DNA from: Zoogloea sp041904905
GTDB taxonomy: Bacteria; Pseudomonadota; Gammaproteobacteria; Burkholderiales; Rhodocyclaceae
Reading direction: 5' to 3'
Assembly (NCBI RefSeq): GCF_041904905.1
Contig: NZ_JAYRMI010000006.1
Coordinates: 33,715 to 97,714, forward strand
Length of the DNA stretch: 64,000 nt
In this document: piece after piece, positions 48,113 to 56,676 of the stretch
Numbering within the stretch: the first letter of the stretch is position 1
Layout: each line of letters begins with the position of its first letter
Notes under the pieces: generated by a model
What the model was told of the DNA's origin: nothing
The model's input: the letters and a program-made list of their open reading frames with translations, nothing else
The model's database searches: none
Made by a program: the position numbers and the translations under genes

Positions 48113-48839
48113 GGATGAAGCTTTCGAGGAGGGTGGCGCAGTCGGCCGGGCGCGATGCGAAGGGCGCGTGACCGCTGTGCTGGAAGACCGACAGGCGGCC
48201 GTTGGGCAGGTGGTCGGCCAGCCATTCGGCGGCGGCGACGGGCATCAGCGTGTCTGCGCTGCCGTGGAGGAGGCGCACCGGCTGGGCGATGTGGCCGACG
48301 AGGGGGCGCAGGTCGGTGTCGGCGAGCAGGCGCAGGCCGGTGGCGAGCGCCGGCTGGTGGCTGGCGTCGGCGGGGGTGAGGGCGGCGGTGAGGGTGGCCG
48401 ACACCTCGCGCCGGGCGGCGTCGCCCAGGGCTTGCAGGGCGATGAAGCGGCGCTGGGTGGCGGCGGGGTCGAGGTCGAAGCTGCGCCGGAATTCGGTGAG
48501 GGTGTCGACGGGCATCGCGTTGGGCCAGTCGTCGGCGGCGACGAAGCGCGGGCTGGCGCCGATCAGCACCAGGCGGGCGACCTTGCGCGGCGCGTGGGCG
48601 GCGAGGTGCAGGGCGAGCTGGGCGCCGAGGGACCAGCCGACGACGGTGGCGCCGTCGGGCAAGGCGGGGAGCAGGGCGTCGGCCCAGTCGGCGAGGGTGT
48701 CGCCGGCGATGGGGGCGTCGCCGTGGCCGGGGAGGTCGGGGGCGTGGAGTGCGAGCTGGGGGCTCAACTGCGCGGTGAGGGGCGCCCACACCGCCGACGA
48801 CAGGCCCCAGCCGTGGAGCAGGACGATGGGGGGGCTCAT
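48105..48839 (-). CDS. bioH: pimeloyl-[acyl-carrier protein] methyl ester esterase
   Basis: BioH removes the methyl group added by BioC, ending pimeloyl-ACP synthesis. 244 residues, alpha/beta hydrolase. Oxyanion HGWG, nucleophile Ser70 in GWSLGAQ, Asp in LHGSADTLMP and His in HSGHAPF. Unlike E. coli, where bioH is unlinked, it lies inside the bio operon. Its ATG overlaps the bioF stop (ATGA). Confidence 0.94.
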   Translation of the reverse strand: MSPPIVLLHGWGLSSAVWAPLTAQLSPQLALHAPDLPGHGDAPIAGDTLADWADALLPALPDGATVVGWSLGAQLALHLAAHAPRKVARLVLIGASPRFVAADDWPNAMPVDTLTEFRRSFDLDPAATQRRFIALQALGDAARREVSATLTAALTPADASHQPALATGLRLLADTDLRPLVGHIAQPVRLLHGSADTLMPVAAAEWLADHLPNGRLSVFQHSGHAPFASRPADCATLLESFIRD

Positions 48840-50020
48840 GGCCGGCTGCTTTCGAGGCGGTTGAGGGTGGCGACGAGGCGATCCACCTGATCGAAGCGGT
48901 GGGCCGCCGACAGGGTGATGCGCAGCCGCGCTGCGCCCTTGGGCACCGTGGGCGGACGGATGGCCGGCACCCACAGCCCTTCGGCGTCGAGGGCGCGGGA
49001 GACGGCGAGGGTCTCGTGGTTGTCGCCGATGACTACCGGCTGGATCGGGGTGTCGGAGGGCAGGAGCTGCCAGCGGGTGAGGCGCAGGCCGGCCTTGAAG
49101 CGGGCGATCAGGGCGTTGAGGTGGGCGCGTCGGGCGTCGCCGTGTTCGATCAGATCCAGCGCGCTGAGCAGGGTGTGGGCGATGAGCGGGGGGGCGCCGG
49201 TGGTGAAGATGTAGCTGCGGCTCTTGCTCACCAGCCACTCGATGACATCCCGCTGGCCGGCGACGAAGGCACCCGATACACCGGCGGCTTTGCCGAGGGT
49301 GCCCATGTAGATGAGGCGTGGCGAAGAAAGCCCAAAATGGGCGATGCTACCCCGGCCTTGCGGGCCGAGCACGCCAAAGCCGTGGGCGTCGTCTACCAGC
49401 AGCCAGGCTTTGTGGGCTTCGGCCAGGGCGAGGAGTTCGGGCAGCGGGGCGAGGTCGCCGTCCATGCTGAACACGCTGTCGGTGACGATGAGCTTGCGCG
49501 GGGCGGTGGAGGCCGCAAGGCGGGCGGCGAGGGCGGCGAGGTCGCAGTGGGGGTAGCGGATGAGGTCGGCGCGGGAGAGGAGGGCGCCATCCACCAGCGA
49601 GGCGTGATTGACCTTGTCGGCGAAGATGGCGTCGCCCCGCCCGACGAGGGCCGGCATCACGCCGATGTTGGCCATGTAGCCGGTTGAGAAAAAGAGCGCG
49701 TCGTCCATGCCGACGAAGCGGGCGAGGCGCGTTTCGAGTTCGTCGTGGACGGCGTAGTGGCCGCTCACCAGGTGCGACGCACCGGAGCCGACGCCCCAGG
49801 CCTGGGCGCCGGCGGCGGCGGCGGCGGCGAGGGTGGGTTCGGCGGCGAGGCCGAGGTAGTCGTTGGCGCAGAAGGCGATGACCGGGTCGGGTCGGTCGGC
49901 CAGCCCGGCGACCGGCGCGCAGGGGGTGGTGACGACCCGGCGGCGGCGGCGCAGGCCGGCTTCGTCGAGATCGGCGAGGCCGGCGGAGAGTTCGAGGAGC
50001 GGGTCGATGGGCTCAGACAA
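48836..50020 (-). CDS. bioF: 8-amino-7-oxononanoate synthase
   Basis: BioF is a PLP enzyme that condenses pimeloyl-ACP (or -CoA) with alanine. 394 residues. PLP Lys244 lies in MGTLGKAAGVSG, and the cofactor motif DDAHGFGVLG (210-219) is intact. Overlaps bioA by 8 bases and bioH by 4, forming a tightly coupled operon. Confidence 0.96.
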   Translation of the reverse strand: MSEPIDPLLELSAGLADLDEAGLRRRRRVVTTPCAPVAGLADRPDPVIAFCANDYLGLAAEPTLAAAAAAGAQAWGVGSGASHLVSGHYAVHDELETRLARFVGMDDALFFSTGYMANIGVMPALVGRGDAIFADKVNHASLVDGALLSRADLIRYPHCDLAALAARLAASTAPRKLIVTDSVFSMDGDLAPLPELLALAEAHKAWLLVDDAHGFGVLGPQGRGSIAHFGLSSPRLIYMGTLGKAAGVSGAFVAGQRDVIEWLVSKSRSYIFTTGAPPLIAHTLLSALDLIEHGDARRAHLNALIARFKAGLRLTRWQLLPSDTPIQPVVIGDNHETLAVSRALDAEGLWVPAIRPPTVPKGAARLRITLSAAHRFDQVDRLVATLNRLESSRP

Positions 50021-51350
50021 GGCTGGCCTCCAGGGCGGCGGCGGTCTGGCTGGCGAGGTGGTCGAGTTCGGCGTCGCTGAGGATGTAGGGCGGCATGGTG
50101 TAAACCGTGTTGCCGATGGGGCGCAGGAGCAGCTCGCGGGAGAGGGCTTCGGTGAAGAAGCGGCGGGCGAAGCCGGCTGGGGCGCCTGCCACGTCGAAGG
50201 CGAGGATCATGCCGCGCTGGCGCAGGTGGCGTACGGCGGGGTGGCTGCCCACCGCGGCCTGGAAGGCGGCGCCCAGGCGTTCGGCCTTGCGCCGGTTGGC
50301 GGCGAGCACCTCGTCCTGGGCGAAGATGTCGAGGGTGGCCAGCGCCGCCCGGCAGGCCAGCGGGTTGCCGGTGTAGCTGTGGGAGTGCAGGAAGCCGCGG
50401 GCGGTGTCGTCGTCGTAGAAGGCGGCGAAGACGTCGTCGGTGGCGAGCACGATGGAGAGCGGCAGGTAGCCGCCGGAGATGCCCTTGGAGAGGCAGATGA
50501 AATCCGGCCAGATGCCGGCCTGCTCGCAGGCGAAGAAGCTGCCGGTGCGGCCGCAGCCGACGGCGATCTCGTCGGCCACCAGATGTACCCGGTGGCGGGT
50601 GCAGATCTCGCGGGCGAGGCGCAGGTATTCCGGGTCGTACATCGCCATGCCGGAGGCGCACTGGATGAGCGGCTCGACGATCAGCGCGGCGGTTTCAAAG
50701 GCGTGTTCGGCCAGGTGGGCGTCGAGGGCGGCGGCGGCGCGGCGGGCTACATCGACTGCGCTCTCGCCGGGGGCCGCGTGGCGGGCGTCGGGGCTGGGCA
50801 CGCAGCTGCCGGCGCGCACCAGCGGGGCGTAGGCGTCGCGGAAGATGGCGACATCGGTGACGGCGAGCGCGCCGACGGTTTCGCCGTGGTAGCTGCCGGC
50901 CAGGCTGACGAAGCGGTTCTTGCCGGGCTCGCCGTGGTTGCGCCAGTAATGGGCGCTCATCTTGAGGGCGATCTCGGTGGCCGAGGCGCCGTCGGAGGCG
51001 TAGAAGGCGTGGCCGAGCCGGTGATGGGTGAGGGCGGCGAGGCGCTCGGAGAGTTCGACCACCGGCTCGTGGGTGAAGCCGGCGAGCATCACGTGTTCGA
51101 GCTGGTCGAGCTGCGCCTTCAGGGCGTTGCCGATGCGCGGGTTGGCGTGGCCGAAGAGGTTGACCCACCAGGAGCTGATCCCGTCCAGGTAGCGGCGGCC
51201 GTCCATGTCGTAGAGCCAGGCGCCGTGGCCCCGCTTGATGGGCACCAGCGGGAGCTGCTCGTGGTGTTTCATCTGGGTGCAGGGATGCCACACGGCGGCG
51301 AGGGAGCGGCCGAGGAGGCTGGCGTTGGCGGAGGAGGGATCGACGGACAT
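50013..51350 (-). CDS. bioA: adenosylmethionine-8-amino-7-oxononanoate aminotransferase
   Basis: BioA transfers an amino group from S-adenosylmethionine to give 7,8-diaminopelargonic acid. 445 residues; N-terminal HPCTQMKHH motif, PLP contact DEIAVGCGRTG with Asp260, and PLP Lys289 in CLSKGISGGYLPLS. First gene of bioA-F-H-C-D. No clear Shine-Dalgarno precedes the ATG at 51350, and a strong hairpin lies only 20 bases upstream, which raises the question of where its promoter lies. bioB is absent from the window. Confidence 0.95.
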   Translation of the reverse strand: MSVDPSSANASLLGRSLAAVWHPCTQMKHHEQLPLVPIKRGHGAWLYDMDGRRYLDGISSWWVNLFGHANPRIGNALKAQLDQLEHVMLAGFTHEPVVELSERLAALTHHRLGHAFYASDGASATEIALKMSAHYWRNHGEPGKNRFVSLAGSYHGETVGALAVTDVAIFRDAYAPLVRAGSCVPSPDARHAAPGESAVDVARRAAAALDAHLAEHAFETAALIVEPLIQCASGMAMYDPEYLRLAREICTRHRVHLVADEIAVGCGRTGSFFACEQAGIWPDFICLSKGISGGYLPLSIVLATDDVFAAFYDDDTARGFLHSHSYTGNPLACRAALATLDIFAQDEVLAANRRKAERLGAAFQAAVGSHPAVRHLRQRGMILAFDVAGAPAGFARRFFTEALSRELLLRPIGNTVYTMPPYILSDAELDHLASQTAAALEASLV

Positions 51351-51370
51351 GGCGCTGGCTTCAGAAGGAC

Positions 51371-51409
51371 AAAGTGGAGCCGGCTCCGGGGAGCCGCTCC
51401 ACTTTTTGC
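51371..51409. terminator. strong hairpin between the lipoprotein gene and bioA
   Basis: The arms 51371-51386 and 51391-51405 form 15 base pairs with one bulged C around a CGGG loop. The right side is followed by T residues on the plus strand, while on the minus strand, the direction of both flanking genes, only TTTGT follows. It probably ends the lipoprotein transcript or attenuates read-through into bioA. No BirA operator was recognised. Confidence 0.6.
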
Positions 51410-51440
51410 CGGTGATGAATGGGTGTTGCGTAGGCAGTGC

Positions 51441-52793
51441 TCAGTACGAGTAGATGCTGGTGCCGCTCGCGCCGACGGCGGTGTAGGTGGCGTTGGCGCG
51501 GGCGATGCCGTAAAGGGTGGCGCCCGGCGTCGGCTTGGTGGTGGGGGCAACCCAGGTGTCGATGGCGGTGGCGATGTAGATCGCGTTGCTGGCGCCCACT
51601 GCGGCGAAGCGGCCGTCGGCGGAGGCGGCGACCGCGTAGAGCGGCGCGCTGCCCACGTCGGCCAGCTGGGTGAAGGTGCTGCCGTCGCTGCTCACCACGA
51701 CGGCGCCGCCGCTGGCCCCGGTGCCCACGGCTGCGAAGTAGTAGGCGGTGACGTTGTTGGTGGTGACGGCGACGGTGTCGACGCTGCGCAGGTCGGTGCA
51801 GCCGGCGCCGCTGAGGGTGACGGCCTGGGTGGCCCAGGTGTTGCCGTCGGTGCTGGTGAGCACGGTGCAGTTGGCGCCTACGGCGATCCACTGGCCCTTG
51901 GCGGAGTAGGCGACGCCGTAGAGGTTGGGGGTGCCGGCCGGCACCGAGGCGGCGGGGGTCCAGCTCTGGCCGTCGGTGGAGCGGACGATGCGGCCGTTGT
52001 CGCCCACCGCCACCAGGGTGGCGCCGCTGCTGGCCAGCGCGTTGAGGTTGGCGGTGCCGGCGTCGCTTACGGTGCCGGCGGTCCAGGTGGTGGGGTTGGT
52101 GGAGTACCAGGTCTTGCCGTCGGCGCCTACGGTGACGTACTTGCTGAGGGTGTAGATCACGCCGTTGAGCTGAGTGCCGAGGGTGGCCTTGGCGGTCCAC
52201 TCGAGGGCTGTGGTGCTGGTGTAGGCCGGGGCGGAGTAGATCGCGCCGCCATCGCCGACGGCGACGTAGTCGCTGGTGGAGTCGCTGCTGTCGACACCCA
52301 GGGCGAGGCTGCGCAGGGTGGGGCTGCCGGTGAAGGTGCCGCCGGCCGGCCAGGTGTCGCCGGAGGCGCGCGGGGTGGCCGAGTGGATGGCCGAGAGCGG
52401 GCCGCCCTTGCCACCGTCGTCGCGGCCGTTCATCGCGAAGTAGTAGGGGGTGCCATTGGTGAGGCCGGTGACGACCGTCGGCGGCCGGATGCCCTTGTCG
52501 TTGTTGTAGCCGACCCTGGACTGCGCGCCGGTGATCTTGCTCCACGCGGAGACGGTGGAGAAGCTCAGGTTGGGGGCGTAGTAGAGCCAGTATTGGTAAC
52601 GGGTGTTGTCATCCCAGGTGACCGTGACCTGACCGTCGCCCGCCGCAACGGCGAGTCCGGTCGGCGCCGGGGTGGCGCTTTCGCCCTCGCTGCCTCCGCC
52701 GCCGCAGGCGGAGAGCATCAGGGCGGCGAGGCTGCCGGCGAGAAGGGGGGCGGGGGCGATGCGGAGGCGGGACACGGGCATGGGTTTGGCCAT
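51441..52793 (-). CDS. predicted lipoprotein: FnIII-like domain plus seven-repeat beta-propeller
   Basis: A 450-residue predicted lipoprotein. Signal sequence with lipobox LSAC and lipidated Cys30, then a Gly/Ser/Glu linker. Residues about 43-141 resemble a fibronectin type III domain (PTGLAVAAGDGQVTVTW). The rest holds seven copies of an AVG-x-x-G-x-I-x-x-S pattern (starting near 176, 219, 260, 301, 351, 395 and 436), four of them followed by DG-x-x-W/F or T-x-W, spaced 41-50 residues apart, as expected for a seven-bladed BNR/Ycf48-like propeller. Likely membrane-anchored, facing the periplasm or surface. Ligand and function are unknown; I recognise no specific family member. Confidence 0.75.
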   Translation of the reverse strand: MAKPMPVSRLRIAPAPLLAGSLAALMLSACGGGGSEGESATPAPTGLAVAAGDGQVTVTWDDNTRYQYWLYYAPNLSFSTVSAWSKITGAQSRVGYNNDKGIRPPTVVTGLTNGTPYYFAMNGRDDGGKGGPLSAIHSATPRASGDTWPAGGTFTGSPTLRSLALGVDSSDSTSDYVAVGDGGAIYSAPAYTSTTALEWTAKATLGTQLNGVIYTLSKYVTVGADGKTWYSTNPTTWTAGTVSDAGTANLNALASSGATLVAVGDNGRIVRSTDGQSWTPAASVPAGTPNLYGVAYSAKGQWIAVGANCTVLTSTDGNTWATQAVTLSGAGCTDLRSVDTVAVTTNNVTAYYFAAVGTGASGGAVVVSSDGSTFTQLADVGSAPLYAVAASADGRFAAVGASNAIYIATAIDTWVAPTTKPTPGATLYGIARANATYTAVGASGTSIYSY

Positions 52794-52894
52794 CGATGAA
52801 CGAATCGAGCCGGAATTCTACATCACCATCGGGCTCTGGCCGCCCCCCGCGCGACCGGCCGGGCCGGCGGACGTGGGGCGTCGGTGCGAGGGGT

Positions 52895-54982
52895 TCAGGC
52901 GGCTGTCACGCCGCTGAGTTCCTTGAGCAGGATTTCCTGCGCCGCGCGGCGGGTGGTGCGGGGGTTCTTGCGGCGATAGTGGTTGTCGCCGTCAAGTTCC
53001 CACGCCTGGCAGTTGTCGCCCAGGTAGGGGCGCAGGCCCTCCTTCATCACACGCCGTTTCACTTTGGGGTCGAGGATGGGGAAGGCCACCTCGATGCGCT
53101 TGAAGAAGTTGCGCTCCATCCAGTCGGCGCTGGAAAGATAGAGCTTCTCGGCGCCGTCGGCGTGGAAGTAGAAGATGCGGTGGTGCTCCAGGAAGCGCCC
53201 CACCACCGAGCGCACCTTGATGTTCTCGGACAGCCCCGGCACGCCGGGTTTGAGGGCGCACACGCTGCGGGCGATGACGCTTATCTCGACCCCGGCCTGG
53301 GAGGCTTCGTAGAGCGCTTCGATGGTTTCGGGTTCGAGCAGGGCGTTCACCTTGACGATGATCCGCCCCTTGCGGCCGGCCCGGGCGATCTCGGCTTCCT
53401 CGCGGATCGCCGCCACCACGTTGGGCTGCAGGGTGAAGGGTGCCTGCCACAGGTGGCGCAGCTTGCCGGCCTGGCCTAGCCCGGTGAGCTGCTTGAAGAC
53501 CTCGGCCACGTCGGCGCCGATCTCGTCGTTGGCGGTGAGGAGGCCGAAGTCGGTGTAGAAGCGGGTGGTGCGCGGGTGGTAGTTGCCGGTGCCCAGGTGC
53601 GCGTAGCGGCGCAGCTTGCCGTTCTCGCGGCGCACCACGAGCAGCAGCTTGGCGTGGGTCTTGTAGCCGAACACGCCATACACCACGTGGGCGCCGACCT
53701 CTTCGAGGCGGGCGGCCCAGCTGATGTTGGCTTCCTCGTCGAAGCGGGCCATCAGTTCGAGCACCACGGTGACTTCCTTGCCCTTCTGGGCGGCGCGGAT
53801 GAGGTGTTCCATCAGCACCGAATCGGTGCCGGTGCGATAGACGGTCATCTTCACCGACACCACGGCCGGGTCGTCGGCGACGGCCTTCAGCAACTCGATC
53901 ACCGGCTCGAAGCTCTGGAAGGGGTGGTGCAGCAGGATGTCCTGGCGGTGGATGGCGGTGAAGATGTTTTCGCGCTTGTCCAGGCCCCGCGGCCGCACGG
54001 GAAGGAAAGGGCGGTACTTGAGGTCGGGCCGGTTCACCCAGTCGGGCACCTGATTGAGACGCACCGGGTTGACCATGCCGGGCACCCGATACACGTCGGC
54101 GGGGTCGAGCCCGAACTGCTTCATCAGGAAGCAGGCCATGGTGTCCGAGCAGTTGTCGGCCAGTTCGAGCCGCACCGCGTCGCCGAAGTGGCGCTGCTGG
54201 AGTTCGCCCTTGAGGGTGGCGCGCAGATCCTTCACCTCTTCTTCGTCGACGAACATGTCGGAGTTGCGGGTGACCCGGAACTGGTAGCAGCCGAGCACGT
54301 TCATCCCCTCGAACAGCTCGCCCACGTGGGCGTGCAGCAGCGACGACAGGAACACGAAGCCGTAGTCGACGCCGGTGAGCGCCTTCGGCAGGTGGATGAC
54401 CCGGGGCAGGGCGCGGGGCGCCTGGACGATGGCGGCGCCGGAGTTACGCCCGAAGGCGTCGCGGCCTTCGAGTTCGACCGCGAAGTTGAGGCTCTTGTTG
54501 AGCACCCGCGGGAAGGGATGGGCCGGATCGAGCCCGATGGGCGTGAGGATGGGCATCACCTCGCGCATGAAGTAATCGCGGGCCCACAGGTGCTGGGCGT
54601 CGGTCCACACGCTGCGACGCAGGAAGACGATGCCCTCGTCGGCCAGCGCGGGCAGGATCACGTCGTTGAGCAAGGCGTATTGTTCGCCGATGAGGCCGTG
54701 CACCTCCTGGCTGATGCGGGCGTGGAGCGCGGCGGGGGTGAGCCCGTCGGTGGTGAGCGCCACGCTGCCAAGCCGCAGTTGCTCCTTCACGCCGGCGACC
54801 CGCACCTCGAAGAACTCGTCCAGGTTGCTCGAGACGATGCACAGGAAGCGCAGCCGCTCCAGCAGCGGCACCGCGGGATCGGCGGCCTGGGCGAGGACGC
54901 GACGCTGGAACTGGAGCAGGGACAGCTCCCGGTTGGTGAAGTGGTCGTGGCTGAACTGGCGGTCGGTGGCGTTTGGACGCAT
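52895..54982 (-). CDS. ppk: polyphosphate kinase 1
   Basis: Ppk polymerises the ATP gamma-phosphate into inorganic polyphosphate, reversibly. 695 residues; N-terminal domain beginning FTNRELSLLQFQRRVL, head domain, and two catalytic C-terminal domains with KMTVYRTG, VFGYKTHAKLLLVVRRE (autophosphorylated His region) and HLGTGNYHP. RBS AGGAG precedes the ATG. Divergent from ppx, so synthesis and breakdown are controlled from one 171-base region. Confidence 0.97.
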   Translation of the reverse strand: MRPNATDRQFSHDHFTNRELSLLQFQRRVLAQAADPAVPLLERLRFLCIVSSNLDEFFEVRVAGVKEQLRLGSVALTTDGLTPAALHARISQEVHGLIGEQYALLNDVILPALADEGIVFLRRSVWTDAQHLWARDYFMREVMPILTPIGLDPAHPFPRVLNKSLNFAVELEGRDAFGRNSGAAIVQAPRALPRVIHLPKALTGVDYGFVFLSSLLHAHVGELFEGMNVLGCYQFRVTRNSDMFVDEEEVKDLRATLKGELQQRHFGDAVRLELADNCSDTMACFLMKQFGLDPADVYRVPGMVNPVRLNQVPDWVNRPDLKYRPFLPVRPRGLDKRENIFTAIHRQDILLHHPFQSFEPVIELLKAVADDPAVVSVKMTVYRTGTDSVLMEHLIRAAQKGKEVTVVLELMARFDEEANISWAARLEEVGAHVVYGVFGYKTHAKLLLVVRRENGKLRRYAHLGTGNYHPRTTRFYTDFGLLTANDEIGADVAEVFKQLTGLGQAGKLRHLWQAPFTLQPNVVAAIREEAEIARAGRKGRIIVKVNALLEPETIEALYEASQAGVEISVIARSVCALKPGVPGLSENIKVRSVVGRFLEHHRIFYFHADGAEKLYLSSADWMERNFFKRIEVAFPILDPKVKRRVMKEGLRPYLGDNCQAWELDGDNHYRRKNPRTTRRAAQEILLKELSGVTAA

Positions 54983-55010
54983 GGAATCTCCTGACGAATC
55001 GGCCGATTGA

Positions 55011-55028
55011 ATGCCAAGTATGTGACGA
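55011..55028 (-). promoter_or_regulatory. weak Pho-box-like sequence upstream of ppk
   Basis: On the minus strand two 7-base elements (TCGTCAC and TTGGCAT) separated by ATAC resemble the two CTGTCAT halves of a PhoB box, matching 9 of 14 positions with correct 11-base spacing. It lies 29-46 bases before the ppk ATG. ppk is a PhoB target in several bacteria, which makes the site plausible, but the match is modest. Confidence 0.25.
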
Positions 55029-55102
55029 TTTTGTTACCGCGTGATGAAGCCTGGCCAAGCCTCGACATTGTGTCGACGGCGCGCGGAAGCGCGGCGCGCG
55101 GG

Positions 55103-55111
55103 TGCTAGAAT
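55103..55111 (+). promoter_or_regulatory. candidate extended -10 promoter element for ppx
   Basis: TGCTAGAAT (TGn plus TAGAAT) lies 42 bases before the ppx ATG. No convincing -35 is present. Sequence inference only. Confidence 0.4.
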
Positions 55112-55153
55112 CCCTGGCTTCCGCGCCCCCGGGGCGCAGTCTGTGCCTGATTC

Positions 55154-56665
55154 ATGAATCGTGAATTGATCGCCGCCATCGATCTGGGTTCCAACAGCTT
55201 CCGCCTGCAGATCGGGCGGATCGTGAATGACCAGATCTATCCCCTCGATGGCATCAAGGAGTCGGTGCGCCTCGCCGCCGGCCTGTCGTCCGACCGCATG
55301 CTCGATGCCGCCGCGCAGTTTCGTGGCATCAGCGCGCTGCGCTGTTTCAACGAGCGCATCCGCGACTACCCGCCCGAGGCCGTCCGTGCCGTGGGCACCA
55401 ACACCCTGCGGGTCGCCAAGAACGCGTCTCACTTCCTGGTTCAGGCCGAGGCCGCGCTGGGCTTTCCCATCGAAGTCATCGCCGGTCGCGAAGAGGCGCG
55501 GCTGATCTACGTGGGCGTGGCCCACACGCTGCCCAACCCCCACAAGCAGCAGCTGGTGGTGGATATCGGCGGCGGCTCCACCGAGTTCGTGATCGGCAAG
55601 AGCTTCGAGCCCATCGCGCTGGAGTCGCTCTACATGGGCTGCGTGAGCTACTCGCTGCGCTTCTTCCCGGAAGGTCGCATCGACAAGCGCGGCCTGCGCG
55701 AGGCCGAACTCACCGCCCAGAAGGAGATCCAGACCATCTCCCACGCCTACCGCGAGGTGGGCTGGGACGAGGCGGTGGGTTCCAGCGGCTCGGCCAAGGC
55801 GCTGGTGGATATCCTGGAACTCAACGGTTTTTCGGATGGCGGCATCACCCGCACCGGGCTGGAGCGCCTGCGCACCGCCATGCTCAAGGCCGGCAGCATC
55901 GACAACCTGCAGCTCGAAGGCCTGCGCCCGGATCGCCTGCCGGTGCTCACCGGCGGGTTTTCGATCATGTGGGCGGTGTTCCAGGAGTTCGGCCTGGAGC
56001 GCATGACCTTCTCGGAAGGCGCGCTGCGGCTGGGCGTGCTCTACGACCTGCTGGGCCGCTACCACCACCACGATCTGCGCGATGCCACCGTGTCGGCCTT
56101 CGTCGAGCGCTACGGCGTCGATCGGGCCCACGCCCGTCAGGTGGCCGAGACCGCACGGGCCTTCCTGCTCCAGCTCGACCCCTCCGCCACCGACGAGGAG
56201 AACGTCGACCGGCGCTTCCTCGAATGGGCCGCGCTGCTCCACGAGGTGGGGGTCTCGGTGGCCCACTCCAGCTATCACAAGCACAGCGCCTACATCCTGG
56301 GCAACGCCGACATGCCGGGCTTCTCGCGGATGGATCAGGGCCGGCTGGCGCGGATGGTGCTCGCCCACCGGGGCAAGCTGTCGCGGGTCAGCTCCCTCGG
56401 GCCGGACAGCCCCGAGTGGCGGCTCATCCTGTGCCTGCGCCTGTCGGCGGTGGTGCATCGGGCCCGGGACGGGCGCGGCGTGCCGCCCCTGCGCCTGAAG
56501 CGCGAAGGGCGCGGCCACGTGCTGATCGCCGACAGCGACTGGCTGCGCAACCTGCCGCTTACCGCCGCCGTCCTCGACGAGGAAGAGCGCCAGTGGCAGG
56601 CCATCGGGCTGCCCCTGAAAGTGCGGGTGGAGCGCGCCCCGGCCCGCAACCTGGCCGGCGCCTGA
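55154..56665 (+). CDS. ppx: exopolyphosphatase (Ppx/GppA family)
   Basis: Ppx releases orthophosphate from polyphosphate ends; relatives also hydrolyse pppGpp. 503 residues, ASKHA fold: phosphate-1 motif AAIDLGSNSFRLQIGR, phosphate-2 VVDIGGGSTEFVIG, then an HD-like C-terminal domain (about 310-503) with LLHEVG and the SYHKHSAY histidines. Divergent from ppk. It ends 11 bases before the MCE transporter operon, which may be co-transcribed. Confidence 0.95.
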   Translation: MNRELIAAIDLGSNSFRLQIGRIVNDQIYPLDGIKESVRLAAGLSSDRMLDAAAQFRGISALRCFNERIRDYPPEAVRAVGTNTLRVAKNASHFLVQAEAALGFPIEVIAGREEARLIYVGVAHTLPNPHKQQLVVDIGGGSTEFVIGKSFEPIALESLYMGCVSYSLRFFPEGRIDKRGLREAELTAQKEIQTISHAYREVGWDEAVGSSGSAKALVDILELNGFSDGGITRTGLERLRTAMLKAGSIDNLQLEGLRPDRLPVLTGGFSIMWAVFQEFGLERMTFSEGALRLGVLYDLLGRYHHHDLRDATVSAFVERYGVDRAHARQVAETARAFLLQLDPSATDEENVDRRFLEWAALLHEVGVSVAHSSYHKHSAYILGNADMPGFSRMDQGRLARMVLAHRGKLSRVSSLGPDSPEWRLILCLRLSAVVHRARDGRGVPPLRLKREGRGHVLIADSDWLRNLPLTAAVLDEEERQWQAIGLPLKVRVERAPARNLAGA

Positions 56666-56676
56666 GCCTGCGGCCG

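Noticed and set aside
49863..52799. 978-codon plus-strand open frame across bioF, bioA and the lipoprotein gene
   Set aside because: Its translation is Gly/Val/Ala/Asp-rich low complexity and it crosses three well-supported genes on the other strand.
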